64,000 bases of DNA from Adhaeribacter arboris (GTDB lineage Bacteria; Bacteroidota; Bacteroidia; Cytophagales; Hymenobacteraceae), in assembly GCF_003023845.1 (NCBI RefSeq), contig NZ_PYFT01000001.1:5766001-5830000 (forward strand), written 5' to 3'. The position numbers were made by a program, and so were the translations under genes. The first letter of the stretch is position 1. Each line of letters starts with the position of its first letter. Of this stretch, positions 27,010 through 37,600 are shown piece after piece. The notes below the pieces were generated by a model. That model had not been told where the DNA came from. It searched no databases and worked only from the letters and a program-made list of their open reading frames with translations.

Positions 27010-28248
27010 TTAATGTTCCTTTTCTGCTTTTTCCATCATGGGTACTAATCTCCAGAAGCCAAGAGCAGCTAAAGAAGCCAAAGCTCCGGTAAACCACCAC
27101 AGCCCCGAAAAGCCAAAGTGGGTAATTAAACTGGAGCCCAGGTAAGGCCCTACTACAAAAGCAACGGAATACGATAAAGTAAACATACCCATATAAGCTC
27201 CGCGGTTATCTGATTGGGATTGCAGCACCGGTACAGTTGCCATAAATGGCATGGCTAAAATTTCGGCTATACTTAATATAAACATGGCCAGGTACAATAC
27301 CCATATACCTTGAAACCAGATAAACAGGATAAAAGAAAAGCCGGCCAATAAGGTACCCGCACTAATTAGATGTGTTAACTGGTAGCGTTTACCAATGAGG
27401 TAGACTAATACCATTTCTAAAGAAAAAACGACCAGTCCGTTAAGAGCGAAAAGTATTCCAATAGTTGTTCCGGGTAAAAAGTATACTTGTCGGTAGTACA
27501 GAGGCAAATTTGAAAAAAACTGGAAGAAAACTATTCCAAAGCAGCAACTCAATAAAGCATATAAAATAAATTTTGTGTCGCGGTAAGGCAACTTATTTGG
27601 TGCTAAAACAACTGCTTTTGACTTTATTGTTGAAACTGCTCTCCTACCCGAACGATGGCGAAAGTAAAAGTAAAAAAATAGCCCGGCAGCCAGACTGCTA
27701 CATCCATCGGCAATAAACAACCACTGAAACGAATAAGTAGCCAATAAACCTCCCAGAGCGGGACCAATAGAAAAGCCCAGGTTAACCGCCATCCGGTTCA
27801 GGGAAAATGCACGGGTAATATTAGTGTTGTTGGTGTAAAAACTAACGGAGGCTGAATTAGCTGGTCGTAGACACTCGGTAATTAAACTAAGTACAAAAAC
27901 ACCTGTGGCAAAGGAGATAAATGTTTTCAAAGTTAGAAGTAAAAAGAAAAAGCTGCCGCCTAACATTAAACTAATTATCTGAACCCAAAAATGGCCAAAC
28001 TTATCGGTAAGCCAACCACCCAGAAACGAACCGAACATAGATCCTAAACCAAATAAACTTAGCGTAAAACCCACCTGTTGCACCGTAAAATGCAGAGTCT
28101 CGGTGAGATAAACGCTAAGGAAGGGCAATACCATTGCCCCGCATCGGTTAATAAACATAACCAAAGCCAGCATCCAGGCCGCCCGCGATAAGCCGCCAAA
28201 GGCATTGCGGTAAAGGTTATAAATGGAAGTGGAGACAAGGTGGATCAC
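27010..28248 (-). CDS. MFS transporter (drug exporter type)
   Basis: 412 residues with about 12 hydrophobic helices. The loop between helices 2 and 3 has GGWLTDKFGH, the family A motif (GxLaDrxGrk). An N-terminal MVLPFLSVYLTETL helix matches the YdeR/MdtG-like MFS_1 group. A central cytoplasmic loop (HRSGRRAVSTIKSKA) divides the two six-helix halves. Probable proton-driven efflux at the inner membrane; the substrate is unknown. It converges with the UDP-sugar genes and ends at the shared hairpin. Confidence 0.8.
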   Translation of the reverse strand: MIHLVSTSIYNLYRNAFGGLSRAAWMLALVMFINRCGAMVLPFLSVYLTETLHFTVQQVGFTLSLFGLGSMFGSFLGGWLTDKFGHFWVQIISLMLGGSFFFLLLTLKTFISFATGVFVLSLITECLRPANSASVSFYTNNTNITRAFSLNRMAVNLGFSIGPALGGLLATYSFQWLFIADGCSSLAAGLFFYFYFRHRSGRRAVSTIKSKAVVLAPNKLPYRDTKFILYALLSCCFGIVFFQFFSNLPLYYRQVYFLPGTTIGILFALNGLVVFSLEMVLVYLIGKRYQLTHLISAGTLLAGFSFILFIWFQGIWVLYLAMFILSIAEILAMPFMATVPVLQSQSDNRGAYMGMFTLSYSVAFVVGPYLGSSLITHFGFSGLWWFTGALASLAALGFWRLVPMMEKAEKEH

Positions 28249-28435
28249 GCACCAAATTAATGATTTTAATAAAATATGTAAGACTAACTTAAGGTTGTAA
28301 AAGCATTTATATAGGCTAGGCGACTCTCAGGCTACCGCAACTTGCTATTATCAAATAGTTCAGATACATAAAGTTGCGCGTATAAGTATAAATTTAAAGT
28401 AATCCCGTACCGAATAGTTTTAAGAACCTTAAAAG

Positions 28436-28615
28436 TTAATGGATAATGTGGTTTAAATTTCTCGTTAATTCTAACAGCTTCTTCTGATGATAATCTTCTA
28501 GTAATTTAGTTAAAGGTATGGATTCGCCTCTTTCGTTATAAACAAAACGCTCCTGCTCGTACTCGCCAAAAACACGTTCTCTTCTTAAATATTCAGGTGC
28601 ATTTATTGTTTCCAT
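28436..28615 (-). CDS. Small hypothetical protein
   Basis: 59 residues, METINAPEYLRRER followed by VFGEYEQERFVYNERGES and a C-terminal helix LLEDYHQKKLLELTRN. It is acidic and soluble with no signal peptide. The amino-acid composition is protein-like, which is why it is listed, but no family is recognised. It lies 187 bases beyond the start of the MFS gene. A short plus-strand frame (28614-28796) begins at the same place and looks less protein-like. Confidence 0.4.
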   Translation of the reverse strand: METINAPEYLRRERVFGEYEQERFVYNERGESIPLTKLLEDYHQKKLLELTRNLNHIIH

Positions 28616-28939
28616 GGCTATTTACAGTTTAAACTCTACATTGATTAATATCCATAATCAGGAAAGGTTAACCAGCGAATACCAAAAAAATCAGGAAACT
28701 TTCAGCAATTTTCACCTGGAAGGTAGATTCGTAGATCTTTATAAATTGTTAATCTTAACTCTTCTTGAAACTATTATTCCGGTAAAATCAGGTTAAATCA
28801 GTTTTAATCCAAATAGGGTTGATTTAACAGAAAATCATCCGCAAAAAGAAAAAGCTGTGTTCTTACTTTGTTTTTATTACTAATAATTGCTCAATCTAAT
28901 ATTAACGCCAAAAAATACGGCTTGGCAAAGCTTGCAACT
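28616..28939. other. Intergenic region, weak plus-strand frame only
   Basis: A 60-codon plus-strand frame (28614-28796) starts here. It lacks recognisable motifs and was not accepted as a gene. Nothing else is visible before the tandem repeat. Confidence 0.35.
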
Positions 28940-28996
28940 TGTAACCTGTAACTTCTAATCTGTAACTTCTAATCTGTAACTTCTAATCTGTAACTT
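28940..28996. repeat. 14-bp tandem repeat (AATCTGTAACTTCT)
   Basis: About three and a half near-perfect copies of a 14-base unit containing TGTAACTTCT lie immediately before the stop codon of the ABC transporter gene on the minus strand. Such arrays change length by slippage and would alter only the 3' untranslated region here. Confidence 0.8.
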
Positions 28997-29004
28997 ACAA
29001 CTAC

Positions 29005-30876
29005 TTACTGGTATCCTTTGGCTTGGAGCCGGAACAATTCGGCATAACGGCCATCTTTTGCCAGTAATTCAATGTGAGAGCCAATTTCCAGAAGTTGTCC
29101 GTTTTCAATAACTAAAATGCGATCGGCCATGCGTACCGTAGAGAATCGGTGGGAAATAAGCACGGCAGTTTTACCATGCGTTAATTCGGCAAAACGCTGA
29201 AATACTTCGTGTTCGGCACGGGCATCCAAGGCGGCGGTTGGTTCGTCCAGAATAAGTAGTTGGGCATTGCGCATGTAAGCCCGGCCCAGTGCCATCTTCT
29301 GCCATTCACCACCCGATAATTCTACTCCTTTGGCAAAGCGACGACCAATCATCTGGTCGTAACCCCCGGGTAATTTCTGAATAACCGAATCGGCCAGGCT
29401 TTGAGCTGCCGATGTTTGAATACGAGAAAGATTTTCTTTTTCCTCAATCCGACCTACGGCAATATTGTTTGAAGCGGTCATTTGAAACCGGACAAAATCT
29501 TGAAATATCACCCCAATTTCTTTGCGTAAATCTTCCGGATTATATTCGCGTAAATCGTAACCGTCAAGTAAAATGCGACCTTCGCTGGGGTCATAGAGGC
29601 GAGCCAGTAATTTAACCAGGGTAGTTTTACCGGCCCCGTTTTCCCCCACCAGAGCCAGTTTTTCGCCGGCCGCGAGAGTAAAGTTCAAATGCCGGATGGC
29701 CCATTTATCCGGTGAGTTAGCGTATTTAAAGCCGACATTATCAAAGGTAAACCCGTGCCGGATAGGTTGGGGAAAAGGCCGGGATTGTGGGTTCGTTTTA
29801 ATGTGTGGCGTTAATTGGAAGAAATCGAAAAAATCCTGAAGATACAAAGCTCCTTCGGCAATGCTGGAAAACCGGTTTAAAATACCTTCCAGCAGACCCC
29901 GTAACCGCGCAAACGAACCGGATAAAAAAGTTAGCTGCCCAATACTAATCTGGCCATTGATGGTTTGGTAAATAATATACAAGTAAGCACCGTAATAGCC
30001 AATACTACCCAGAGCAGCAAAAACACTGCCCCAGGCGGCTCTTCTTAAAGCTAGTTTTTTATTGTCGTTATAGAATTTATCAGAAAGTTCTTGAAACCGG
30101 TTAATGAGAAAATCGGCTAGCCCGAAAATTTTAATTTCTTTGGCCGTTTCGTCGCTGGCTCCGGTTAAACGCAGGTAATCAAGTTCGCGGCGTTCGGGTG
30201 TCCAGCTGTGCACGAGTGAATAGCTTCGTTCGTTAAAATGCGATTCTCCTAGAAACGCTGGAATTACGGCCACTAGCAACAGTAAAATTAACCACGGATT
30301 AAAAGCAATTAAGCCAACGGCCAGAAATCCCATGGTTATAATATCTTGCATCTGCCCCAAAACCTGCGACATTAAAATGGTCCGGCTCAAAGTCTGACGT
30401 CGGGCGCGTTCCAGTTTATCGTAAAACACCGAATCTTCAAACTGTGCCATGTCTAAGGTGGCAGCGTGTTTCATTAGTTCTACGGAGCTTTTATTGGCAA
30501 ATAAATCTCCCAGCAAACTGTCGAGTAAAGCGGTGCCCCGGTTTAGAATATCCGAAAAAATAGCCAGGCCAAATTCCAGTGCTACCAGCGAGAGGAGGTA
30601 GGAAGTGTTTACATCATCCGGAGACTGGGTAATCCGGATTACTTCGTCGATAATGAGCTTGGCAATGTATAAAGTCGCTAGCGGAATAGCCGAACGAATA
30701 AGCCGTAAAAAAATGTTGCCCGCTGCCAGAGCAGCATTGGTTTGCCAGATCAGTTTTAAAAAAGCCGGTATATTTTTCAGCGCATTTACCCGCTCTTTTA
30801 AGCTTAAAGGCGATTTATCCGCAGATTTAGCACTGGTTAAACGAGTAAAATTTTTTATTCTGGACCAGAAAGACAT
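29005..30876 (-). CDS. ABC exporter, fused permease and ATPase
   Basis: 623 residues in the usual half-transporter layout. Residues about 50-330 hold six hydrophobic helices. The nucleotide-binding domain follows with Walker A GENGAGKT near 409-416, the ABC signature ELSGGEWQK near 515-523, Walker B LLILDEPTAALD near 535-546 and the switch His in ISHRFSTV. It should work as a homodimer exporting lipid, peptide or drug across the inner membrane. All ATPase motifs are intact. It is monocistronic, so the substrate cannot be inferred. Confidence 0.88.
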   Translation of the reverse strand: MSFWSRIKNFTRLTSAKSADKSPLSLKERVNALKNIPAFLKLIWQTNAALAAGNIFLRLIRSAIPLATLYIAKLIIDEVIRITQSPDDVNTSYLLSLVALEFGLAIFSDILNRGTALLDSLLGDLFANKSSVELMKHAATLDMAQFEDSVFYDKLERARRQTLSRTILMSQVLGQMQDIITMGFLAVGLIAFNPWLILLLLVAVIPAFLGESHFNERSYSLVHSWTPERRELDYLRLTGASDETAKEIKIFGLADFLINRFQELSDKFYNDNKKLALRRAAWGSVFAALGSIGYYGAYLYIIYQTINGQISIGQLTFLSGSFARLRGLLEGILNRFSSIAEGALYLQDFFDFFQLTPHIKTNPQSRPFPQPIRHGFTFDNVGFKYANSPDKWAIRHLNFTLAAGEKLALVGENGAGKTTLVKLLARLYDPSEGRILLDGYDLREYNPEDLRKEIGVIFQDFVRFQMTASNNIAVGRIEEKENLSRIQTSAAQSLADSVIQKLPGGYDQMIGRRFAKGVELSGGEWQKMALGRAYMRNAQLLILDEPTAALDARAEHEVFQRFAELTHGKTAVLISHRFSTVRMADRILVIENGQLLEIGSHIELLAKDGRYAELFRLQAKGYQ

Positions 30877-31239
30877 GTAAAATGGAAAAGTGGTGTATTA
30901 ATTATACGGAATAAGATTTCATTATTTAAAATAGAAACGTAACAAAATACTCGTGCAGAGAGAATAACACAATTATTAAAAAAGAATATCCCTGCTATTA
31001 GATTAAAAAAACAGCCGTTTGCTACTCATTTTAGAATTAAGAGTACTACAACTATTTATTGTATTAACTCAGCACCTTAATAAGGTTAAACTAAGTAGAA
31101 GCTTATTTGTTTAAGAAGAACACCTCTCAACTGCTTGTCGTTTGCTAGTAAAATTTATTTATTGTTGAAAGTTTATCAAGGATTTATTAATTCTAATAAA
31201 AATTAATAAAAATAATTAGGTAAAAGTTAAAACTCCTGT
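30877..31239. other. Intergenic region between divergent ABC exporter and TetR genes
   Basis: About 360 AT-rich bases carrying the upstream region of the ABC exporter gene. No hairpin, small gene or repeat was identified apart from the TetR promoter and operator annotated next to it. Confidence 0.4.
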
Positions 31240-31247
31240 TAGTTTTG
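31240..31247 (+). promoter_or_regulatory. -7 promoter box TAGTTTTG of the tetR gene
   Basis: An exact match to the Bacteroidota -7 consensus TAnnTTTG, 50 bases before the tetR start codon and eight bases before the palindromic operator. No clear -33 TTTG is seen at the usual distance. Confidence 0.5.
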
Positions 31248-31254
31248 CGCCCTC

Positions 31255-31274
31255 CCGAATGAACGTTCGTTCGG
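31255..31274. promoter_or_regulatory. Palindromic TetR-family operator
   Basis: CCGAATGAACGTTCGTTCGG is a 20-base palindrome with a single mismatched pair. It lies between the putative -7 box and the tetR start, at or just past the expected transcription start. A repressor bound here would block tetR transcription, and possibly the downstream efflux operon. Confidence 0.7.
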
Positions 31275-31297
31275 TTGAAGAAATGAGAAGATAGCAG

Positions 31298-31870
31298 GTG
31301 GAACAAATTACCGATAAAAAGAAAATAATCTTCGCCACCACTTTGGCGCTTGTCCGGGAAAATGGGTTTCATGGTACTACCATGAGCATGCTCATTAAAA
31401 ACTCGGGAGTAGCAGCCGGTACTATTTACCATTATTTTGATTCGAAAGATACTCTTATAATGGACCTGCATGCTTATATCCGGGAAATAATGGCTAATGC
31501 CATTTTGGAGGGCGACGATGAGAATAAAAATTTTAAAGATCGGTTTAGCGCTTTCTGGACCCACCAATGGGAGTTTTATACCCAACATCCGGACGCTTTA
31601 TACTTTATTGAGCAGTTTGTGAATTCGCCTTACATCCATCGGTGCCCCCAAAATGGTAATGATCGCTGCCAGAATATTATCACCCAATTTGTAAAAACGG
31701 GAATTGATACCGGAATTTTGAAACCAATGAATTATAAACTTATGGGTACTATGGTGCACAGCAGTGTCATTACGGCCGCCAAGGTAAAGCTGAATAACCG
31801 GCTCCCTTTAAGCGACGAAGAATTGAAACAGGTAGTAGATATGGTTTGGGATGGAATTGTAAAGGATTAA
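31298..31870 (+). CDS. TetR/AcrR-family repressor of the efflux operon
   Basis: 190 residues from a GTG start. The N-terminal helix-turn-helix has the family pattern ATLALVRENGFHGTTMSMLIKNSGVAAGTIYHYF split over residues 11-45, followed by SKDTLI. The C-terminal ligand domain (from about 55) is variable, with FYTQHPDALYFIEQF typical of the AcrR group. It stands 93 bases before a TolC/MFP/RND operon on the same strand and has a clear palindromic site in front of it, so it most likely represses itself and the pump until a toxic compound binds. Confidence 0.85.
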   Translation: MEQITDKKKIIFATTLALVRENGFHGTTMSMLIKNSGVAAGTIYHYFDSKDTLIMDLHAYIREIMANAILEGDDENKNFKDRFSAFWTHQWEFYTQHPDALYFIEQFVNSPYIHRCPQNGNDRCQNIITQFVKTGIDTGILKPMNYKLMGTMVHSSVITAAKVKLNNRLPLSDEELKQVVDMVWDGIVKD

Positions 31871-31963
31871 AATTTAACTAATACCTATTGCTTGTAAAGC
31901 AATGCAGGGTAAAAAAGTAGTAAAAAGTATGATTAAAGATTACTTAAATCGGCAAAAAGCTTT

Positions 31964-33310
31964 ATGAAAAAAATAAAATGGTGGGCATGCCGGGTGGCAT
32001 TGGGATGCTTGTTCGCTCCTTTAAACTTATTAGCGCAGGTAAACACCCCAAACACAGCTAATGGACTTACCCTGGAGCAATGCATCGAATTAGCGCTTAA
32101 AAATCAGCCGGCAGTACAGCAGGCGCTCATTGATGAAGAAATAGGCGAGCGGGAGATTAACATTGGTTTGGCGGGTTGGATGCCCCAGTTAAATGCGCAG
32201 TATAATTTTCAGCATTACTTAAAAATGCCGGTTACCTTCTTCCCGAATGATGCCGGGGTACCTACTCCGCGCACGATTGGGGTAGCGAATACCTCTACGC
32301 TGCAGTTACAAGCTAACCAAACTTTATACAGCAACGACGTATTGCTGGCATCGCGGGCAGCCCGGTTTATTCGGTTACAAGACGATCAAAATACGCAGAA
32401 CGTAAAAATAAGCACGGTAGTAAATGTAAGTAAGGCTTTTTACGATATTCTGCTTACCCAGGAGCAGCTACGTATTCTGGCCGAAGCTATAGTGAGACAA
32501 GAAAAGCAACAAAAAGATGCTCTGGCACAATATGAAAACGGCATCGTAGATAAAACCGACTATCAGCGGGCAACTATTTCGCTGCGGAATACCCTTAGCG
32601 ACCGGAAAAGAACTCAAGAGTCCATTAAATCCAAAACTGCTTTCCTGAAAGAGTTATTGGGTTATCAGCCCGAAACTGGTTTGCAATTAGCTTTTGAGCG
32701 TAATAAGATGGAACAAAATATTCTGGCAGATACCACCGAAGCGCTAAATTTTGCTAACCGGGTAGAATTTCAGCAACTGCAAACGCAAAAACAACTGCAA
32801 AATTTGAATGTTACCTACTACCGATGGGGCTTTTTACCAACTGTTTCCGCTTTTTTAAACTACAATATTGTTAATCAGAACAATGAATTCTCGGAAGTAT
32901 TTAAACAGACTTTTCCTAATTCATTAGTTGGGTTAAGTGTGGGCTTACCTATTTTCCAAGGTACCCGTCGTATTCAAAACTTACGCCGGGCTCAATTGCA
33001 AAATCAGCGGTTAGAGGTAGGAATAGCGAATACCAAAAATATAATTAATACCGAATACCAAGAGGCTCTGGCCAATTATAAAAGTGATCTGAATGAGTAT
33101 AATACTACCAAAAGTAACGTGGCAGTAGCCGAAGATGTATACCGTATTATTAAACTACAGTACGACGAAGGTATTAAAACCTACCTGGAAGTAATTACCG
33201 CCGAAACTGATTTACGTACTACCCAGCTGAATTACTTCAATTCGCTTTATCGGTTGCTCGCCAGTAAATTAGACTTACAGCGTGCTCAGGGAACAATTAA
33301 TGTAAACTAA
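31964..33310 (+). CDS. TolC-family outer membrane efflux protein
   Basis: 448 residues. A signal peptide (ends LNLLAQ) is followed by LTLEQCIELALKNQPAVQQA, the typical first helix of outer membrane factors. Two OEP repeats follow with long coiled-coil helices, beta-strand segments around LQANQTLYSND and VGLSVGLPIFQGTRR, and a C-terminal IITAETDLRTTQLNY-like stretch. It forms the trimeric exit duct of a tripartite pump. The periplasmic adaptor gene begins 28 bases later, so the three genes form one operon. Confidence 0.9.
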   Translation: MKKIKWWACRVALGCLFAPLNLLAQVNTPNTANGLTLEQCIELALKNQPAVQQALIDEEIGEREINIGLAGWMPQLNAQYNFQHYLKMPVTFFPNDAGVPTPRTIGVANTSTLQLQANQTLYSNDVLLASRAARFIRLQDDQNTQNVKISTVVNVSKAFYDILLTQEQLRILAEAIVRQEKQQKDALAQYENGIVDKTDYQRATISLRNTLSDRKRTQESIKSKTAFLKELLGYQPETGLQLAFERNKMEQNILADTTEALNFANRVEFQQLQTQKQLQNLNVTYYRWGFLPTVSAFLNYNIVNQNNEFSEVFKQTFPNSLVGLSVGLPIFQGTRRIQNLRRAQLQNQRLEVGIANTKNIINTEYQEALANYKSDLNEYNTTKSNVAVAEDVYRIIKLQYDEGIKTYLEVITAETDLRTTQLNYFNSLYRLLASKLDLQRAQGTINVN

Positions 33311-33338
33311 TTCTCAAGTAAACATTCTGAAACTTATC

Positions 33339-34478
33339 ATGAATAGCAATTTATTTTCTTTGGCAACTGGCATTATGTTTACGGTTGGGCTGGCGGCTTG
33401 CAACAAATCTCAAAATGCGGGTCAACCTAATCCCCTGAACGCCCCAGTGCCGGTTAATGCTTATACCGTAGCGCAGGAAAAGGTAGTAGGTACCGATACC
33501 TACCCCGGAACCGTAGTAGCTTTAAACGAAGTAGAGCTTCGCCCGCAAGTAGCCGGTTATATTACAAACATGTATGTGCAAGACGGACAAATGGTAACGA
33601 AAGGCCAGAAACTGTACGAAATTGACCGCACCCAGTACCAGGCTACTTATAACCAAGCGCAGGCAAATTTACGGAGTGCTCAGGCTAACCTGGAAAGAGC
33701 CCGGCAAGATGCAGAACGCTACGAGAATTTAGCGAAGCAAGATGCGGTAGCCCGGCAACGGGTAGATTACGCGCGTGCTGAATTAGGTACGGCCGAGGCG
33801 CAAGTAGCGGCGGCTCAGGCGGGTGTTTCCGGAGCGTCAACTAATTTACGGTATTCTATTATTACCGCTCCTATGAGTGGCCGGATTGGCATTGCCCAAG
33901 TTAAAGTAGGTTCGCAGGTTTCGCCAGGAACCACGCTTATTAATACTATTTCGGCGGATAATCCTATTGCCGTGGATATTGTAATTAATGAAAGTGAGGT
34001 GCCGCGTTTTATCCGGTTACGAAATAAATCCGCTGCTGATTCTACTTTTACCATTCAATTTACAGATGGCAGCGTTTATCCGTATCCGGGTAAAATCCAG
34101 GCGATTGACCGTGCTATCAACCCACAGACGGGTACCATAACCGTGCGGGTAGGCTTTCCCAATAAGGAGCGCCAGTTAATTCCCGGCATGATTGCCGTTT
34201 TACGAGTACGAAACGCCGATATTGGAGAACAGTTGGTTATTCCAAACAAGGCAATTACAGAGCAGATGGGTGAGTTTTATGCCTATGTTATCCAGGGAGA
34301 TTCGGTTATTCAGAACAAAGTGGCTTTGGGTAGTAGAGTGGCCGATAAGGTAGTAATCCGCGAAGGTTTAAAAGCCGGCGACAAAGTAGTGGTAGAAGGA
34401 ACGCAAAAACTGCGGCCCGGCGCTAAAATTACGTTAGGTGCCCCAACCGCTGCCGCCGGTCCAGCTACTGGTAGGTAG
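33339..34478 (+). CDS. RND efflux periplasmic adaptor (MFP)
   Basis: 379 residues. The signal peptide ends in GLAAC, a lipobox, so it is an inner-membrane lipoprotein like AcrA/MexA. The lipoyl half-motifs surround a coiled-coil hairpin (NQAQANLRSAQANLERARQ); then come the conserved TAPMSGRIG segment, the beta-barrel domain and a membrane-proximal domain ending ALGSRVADKVVI. It links the RND pump to the TolC-type duct. Only a 184-base repeat-rich gap separates it from the pump gene. Confidence 0.92.
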   Translation: MNSNLFSLATGIMFTVGLAACNKSQNAGQPNPLNAPVPVNAYTVAQEKVVGTDTYPGTVVALNEVELRPQVAGYITNMYVQDGQMVTKGQKLYEIDRTQYQATYNQAQANLRSAQANLERARQDAERYENLAKQDAVARQRVDYARAELGTAEAQVAAAQAGVSGASTNLRYSIITAPMSGRIGIAQVKVGSQVSPGTTLINTISADNPIAVDIVINESEVPRFIRLRNKSAADSTFTIQFTDGSVYPYPGKIQAIDRAINPQTGTITVRVGFPNKERQLIPGMIAVLRVRNADIGEQLVIPNKAITEQMGEFYAYVIQGDSVIQNKVALGSRVADKVVIREGLKAGDKVVVEGTQKLRPGAKITLGAPTAAAGPATGR

Positions 34479-34482
34479 AATT

Positions 34483-34619
34483 TTGAATGAGTGGATGAGT
34501 GAATACTAACAACTTGATAAGGAATATGAAGTCTTGTACATTTTTAATCCTTAGTTTACTATTTTAAGTTATTCATCCGGTTATTCCTGCATTCAAAATC
34601 CACTTATCCACTCATTCAA
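34483..34619. repeat. 14-bp inverted repeat between adaptor and pump genes
   Basis: TTGAATGAGTGGAT (34483-34496) recurs as its reverse complement at 34606-34619, and further ATTCA/CTCATT words fill the flanks. The spacer is about 110 bases. It could form a large hairpin in the operon mRNA between the MFP and RND cistrons and affect pump expression, or be a decayed mobile repeat. Confidence 0.5.
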
Positions 34620-34662
34620 CATTCGCTTATTCCAACATTCACTCATTATATTTATTTAGAAA

Positions 34663-37600
34663 ATGATTTCAGAAGTATTTATAAGAAGACCCGTTACGGC
34701 TATTGTTATATCCCTTGTAATTTTACTGGTGGGTACTCTGGCTATATTAAACCTGCCCATCAGCCAATACCCTAATATTTCGCCGCCGGTAGTTTCTATC
34801 CAAGGCAACTATACGGGGGCCGATGCGCAAACGGTAGAACAAACCGTTACTACTCCCGTGGAAACCCAAGTAAATGGTACCCCTGGCATGACTTACTTGT
34901 CATCCAACAGTACCAGCACCGGGCAAATGTCCATGGATGTAAACTTTGAAGTAGGTACCGATGTAGACATTGCTACCCTGGATGTGCAGAACCGGGCTAG
35001 TATTGCTGAACCCCGGTTACCCGAAGAAGTGCGCCGCTTAGGCTTAACCGTCCGGAAGCGGAATCCTACTATCATGATGGTAGTAACTTTTTACTCACCC
35101 AATGGTACGCACGATATTAAATTCCTGGATAACTACACTAACATTTACATCCGCGATGCTATTTTGCGGGTAAAAGGGGTAGGTGATATAAACACTGTAG
35201 GCGAAGAGTTTAGTATGCGGGTTTGGTTGCAACCAGATAAACTTTCGCAATTAGGAATAGCTCCTACCGAGGTAGCTGCTGCTTTACGGGAACAAAACGT
35301 ACAGGTAGCTGCCGGTTCGGTGGGCGGAGCGCCGCAATTTTCAACTCAAGCTTTCGAATACCCCTTAACGGTAAACGGGCGCTTAACCGGCCAGGAACAA
35401 TTCGAAAATATCGTGGTGCGTACCCGTCCCGAAGATGGCTCCGTTGTTTACCTGCGGGATGTGGCCCGTTTAGAATTAGGTAGTTTTGGATATACGCGGC
35501 AAGCCTTTATCAACGGCAAACCGGCTACCTTTTTACTCATCTATCAATCACCGGGTAGCAATGCCTTGGATACCGCCGAAGGTGTTTATGCCGCTCTGGC
35601 CAACCTGAAGAAAACCTTTCCGGCCGATATGGATTATAAAGTTTCGTTTGAGACGGTTTCGGTGGTGGAGGTTTCCATTGAAGAAGTAATCCATACCTTG
35701 GTAGAAGCTTTGGTGCTGGTAATTTTAGTGGTATTTATTTTCCTGCAAAACTGGCGGGCAACCCTGGTACCTATTCTGGCTATTCCGGTTTCTATTATTG
35801 GTACCTTTATTTTCTTTATTCCGCTTGGGTTTACTATTAATACGCTTACCTTATTTGGTTTCGTGTTAGCTATTGGTATTGTGGTGGACGACGCTATTGT
35901 GGTGGTAGAGGCCGTACAACATTACATTGACCACGAGCGGCTTTCGGCGAAGGAAGCTACCCGCAAAGCCATGAAAGATATCACGGCACCGGTAATTGCT
36001 ATTGCCTTAGTTTTGGCGGCGGTATTTATTCCGGTAGGGTTTATTCCGGGTATTGTGGGCCGTTTGTACCAGCAATTTGCGATTACTATTGCTATTTCGG
36101 TGCTTATTTCGGCTTTTGTGGCGCTTACTTTAACTCCCGCATTGTGCTCTTTAATGTTAAAGCCTATGAATTTGAATAGAAATTCACGCGGTATAAATAA
36201 GCTCTTTTATAAATTTAACCGTTGGTTTGCCCGGGTTACGCATGGTTATTCTAATGGTGTTCGGAAGAGCATAAAGGCAGCTCCTTTGGTGTTGATTTTG
36301 CTGGTATGTATTTATGTCGGCACTTTTGCCTTATTCCGCACCAAACCCACCGGCTTTATTCCAACCGAAGACGAAGGCCGTTTATTTGTAACTTTTGAAT
36401 TGCCTCAGGCGGCATCCAGTACTCGTACCATTGCCGTTTTAAAAGAAATATCCGAACATTTAAGAACTACACCGGGGGTTAACAATTACTCGGCCATTGC
36501 CGGATTAAACGTTTTAAACTTCTCCATTAAATCGAACAGCGGTACTATTTTCGTGCAATTAAAACCGTGGGCCGAACGGAAGAATGCTGAACAGCAGCTT
36601 TTTGCGATTATTGGCACCTTGCAGCAGAAATTTGCTACCGTTAAGGATGCGAACATTGTAGTAGTGCCCCCGCCGGCAGTTCCGGGCTTAGGTCGTACGG
36701 GTGGTTTTAGTTTTATTTTGCAGCAGCGCGAAAGTACCGATGATATCAAAGCGTTTGAAGGCGTAGTAAATAACTTTTTGGCGGAAGTCCGGAAACGTCC
36801 CGAAATAACCGGGGCCTTTTCCTTCTTTACCGCCCGGGCGCCGGGCTATCAACTCCAGGTAGACCGCGAGAAAGTAAAGAAAATGGGTGTTTCCCTTTCA
36901 GACGTTTTTTCAACCATGTCAACGTACATGGGCAGCCAGTACGTCAACGATTTTACCATGTACGGTCGTAACTTCCGGGTAGTAGCTCAAGCCGATACTG
37001 CCTTCCGCGACGATATTAAAGATTTAAGTCAATATTACGTATTAAACCGCCAAGGAGTATCGGTGCCACTAAGTGCGCTGGTATCGCACCAGGTAACGGA
37101 AAGCGCGCCGGTAGTAACGCATTTTAATTTGTTCCGGTCCACCGAAATAAATGGTAACCCGGCTCCGGGCTATAGTAGTGGTCAGGCCATTCAGGCTCTG
37201 GAAGAAGTAGCCGCTAAAGTGCTCCCGGCCGGTTATGGCTACGAATTCTCCGGGTTAAGCCGCGAGGAATTATCGTCGGGCAATACCACAATTTACATTT
37301 TCGCTTTATCTATTACCTTAGTATTCCTGTTAATGGCGGCCCTTTACGAAAGCTGGTCGGTGCCGTTTTCGGTTTTGTTGGCCGTGCCGTTAGGGGCTTT
37401 CGGGGCAATTTTGGCTTTAACTTTTCTGCCGAAGTTATCCAATAATATTTACGCGCAGATTGGTTTAATTACTTTGATTGGATTGGCGGCGAAGAACGCT
37501 ATTCTGATTGTGGAGTTTGCCAAAGAACGGGTGGACCATGGTATGGAAATATTAGCGGCTACGATAGATGCCGTTAAATTACGTCTTCGTCCTATTATCA

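Noticed and set aside
28614-28796. 60-residue plus-strand frame
   Set aside because: Its start coincides with that of a more convincing minus-strand small gene and it has no motif.
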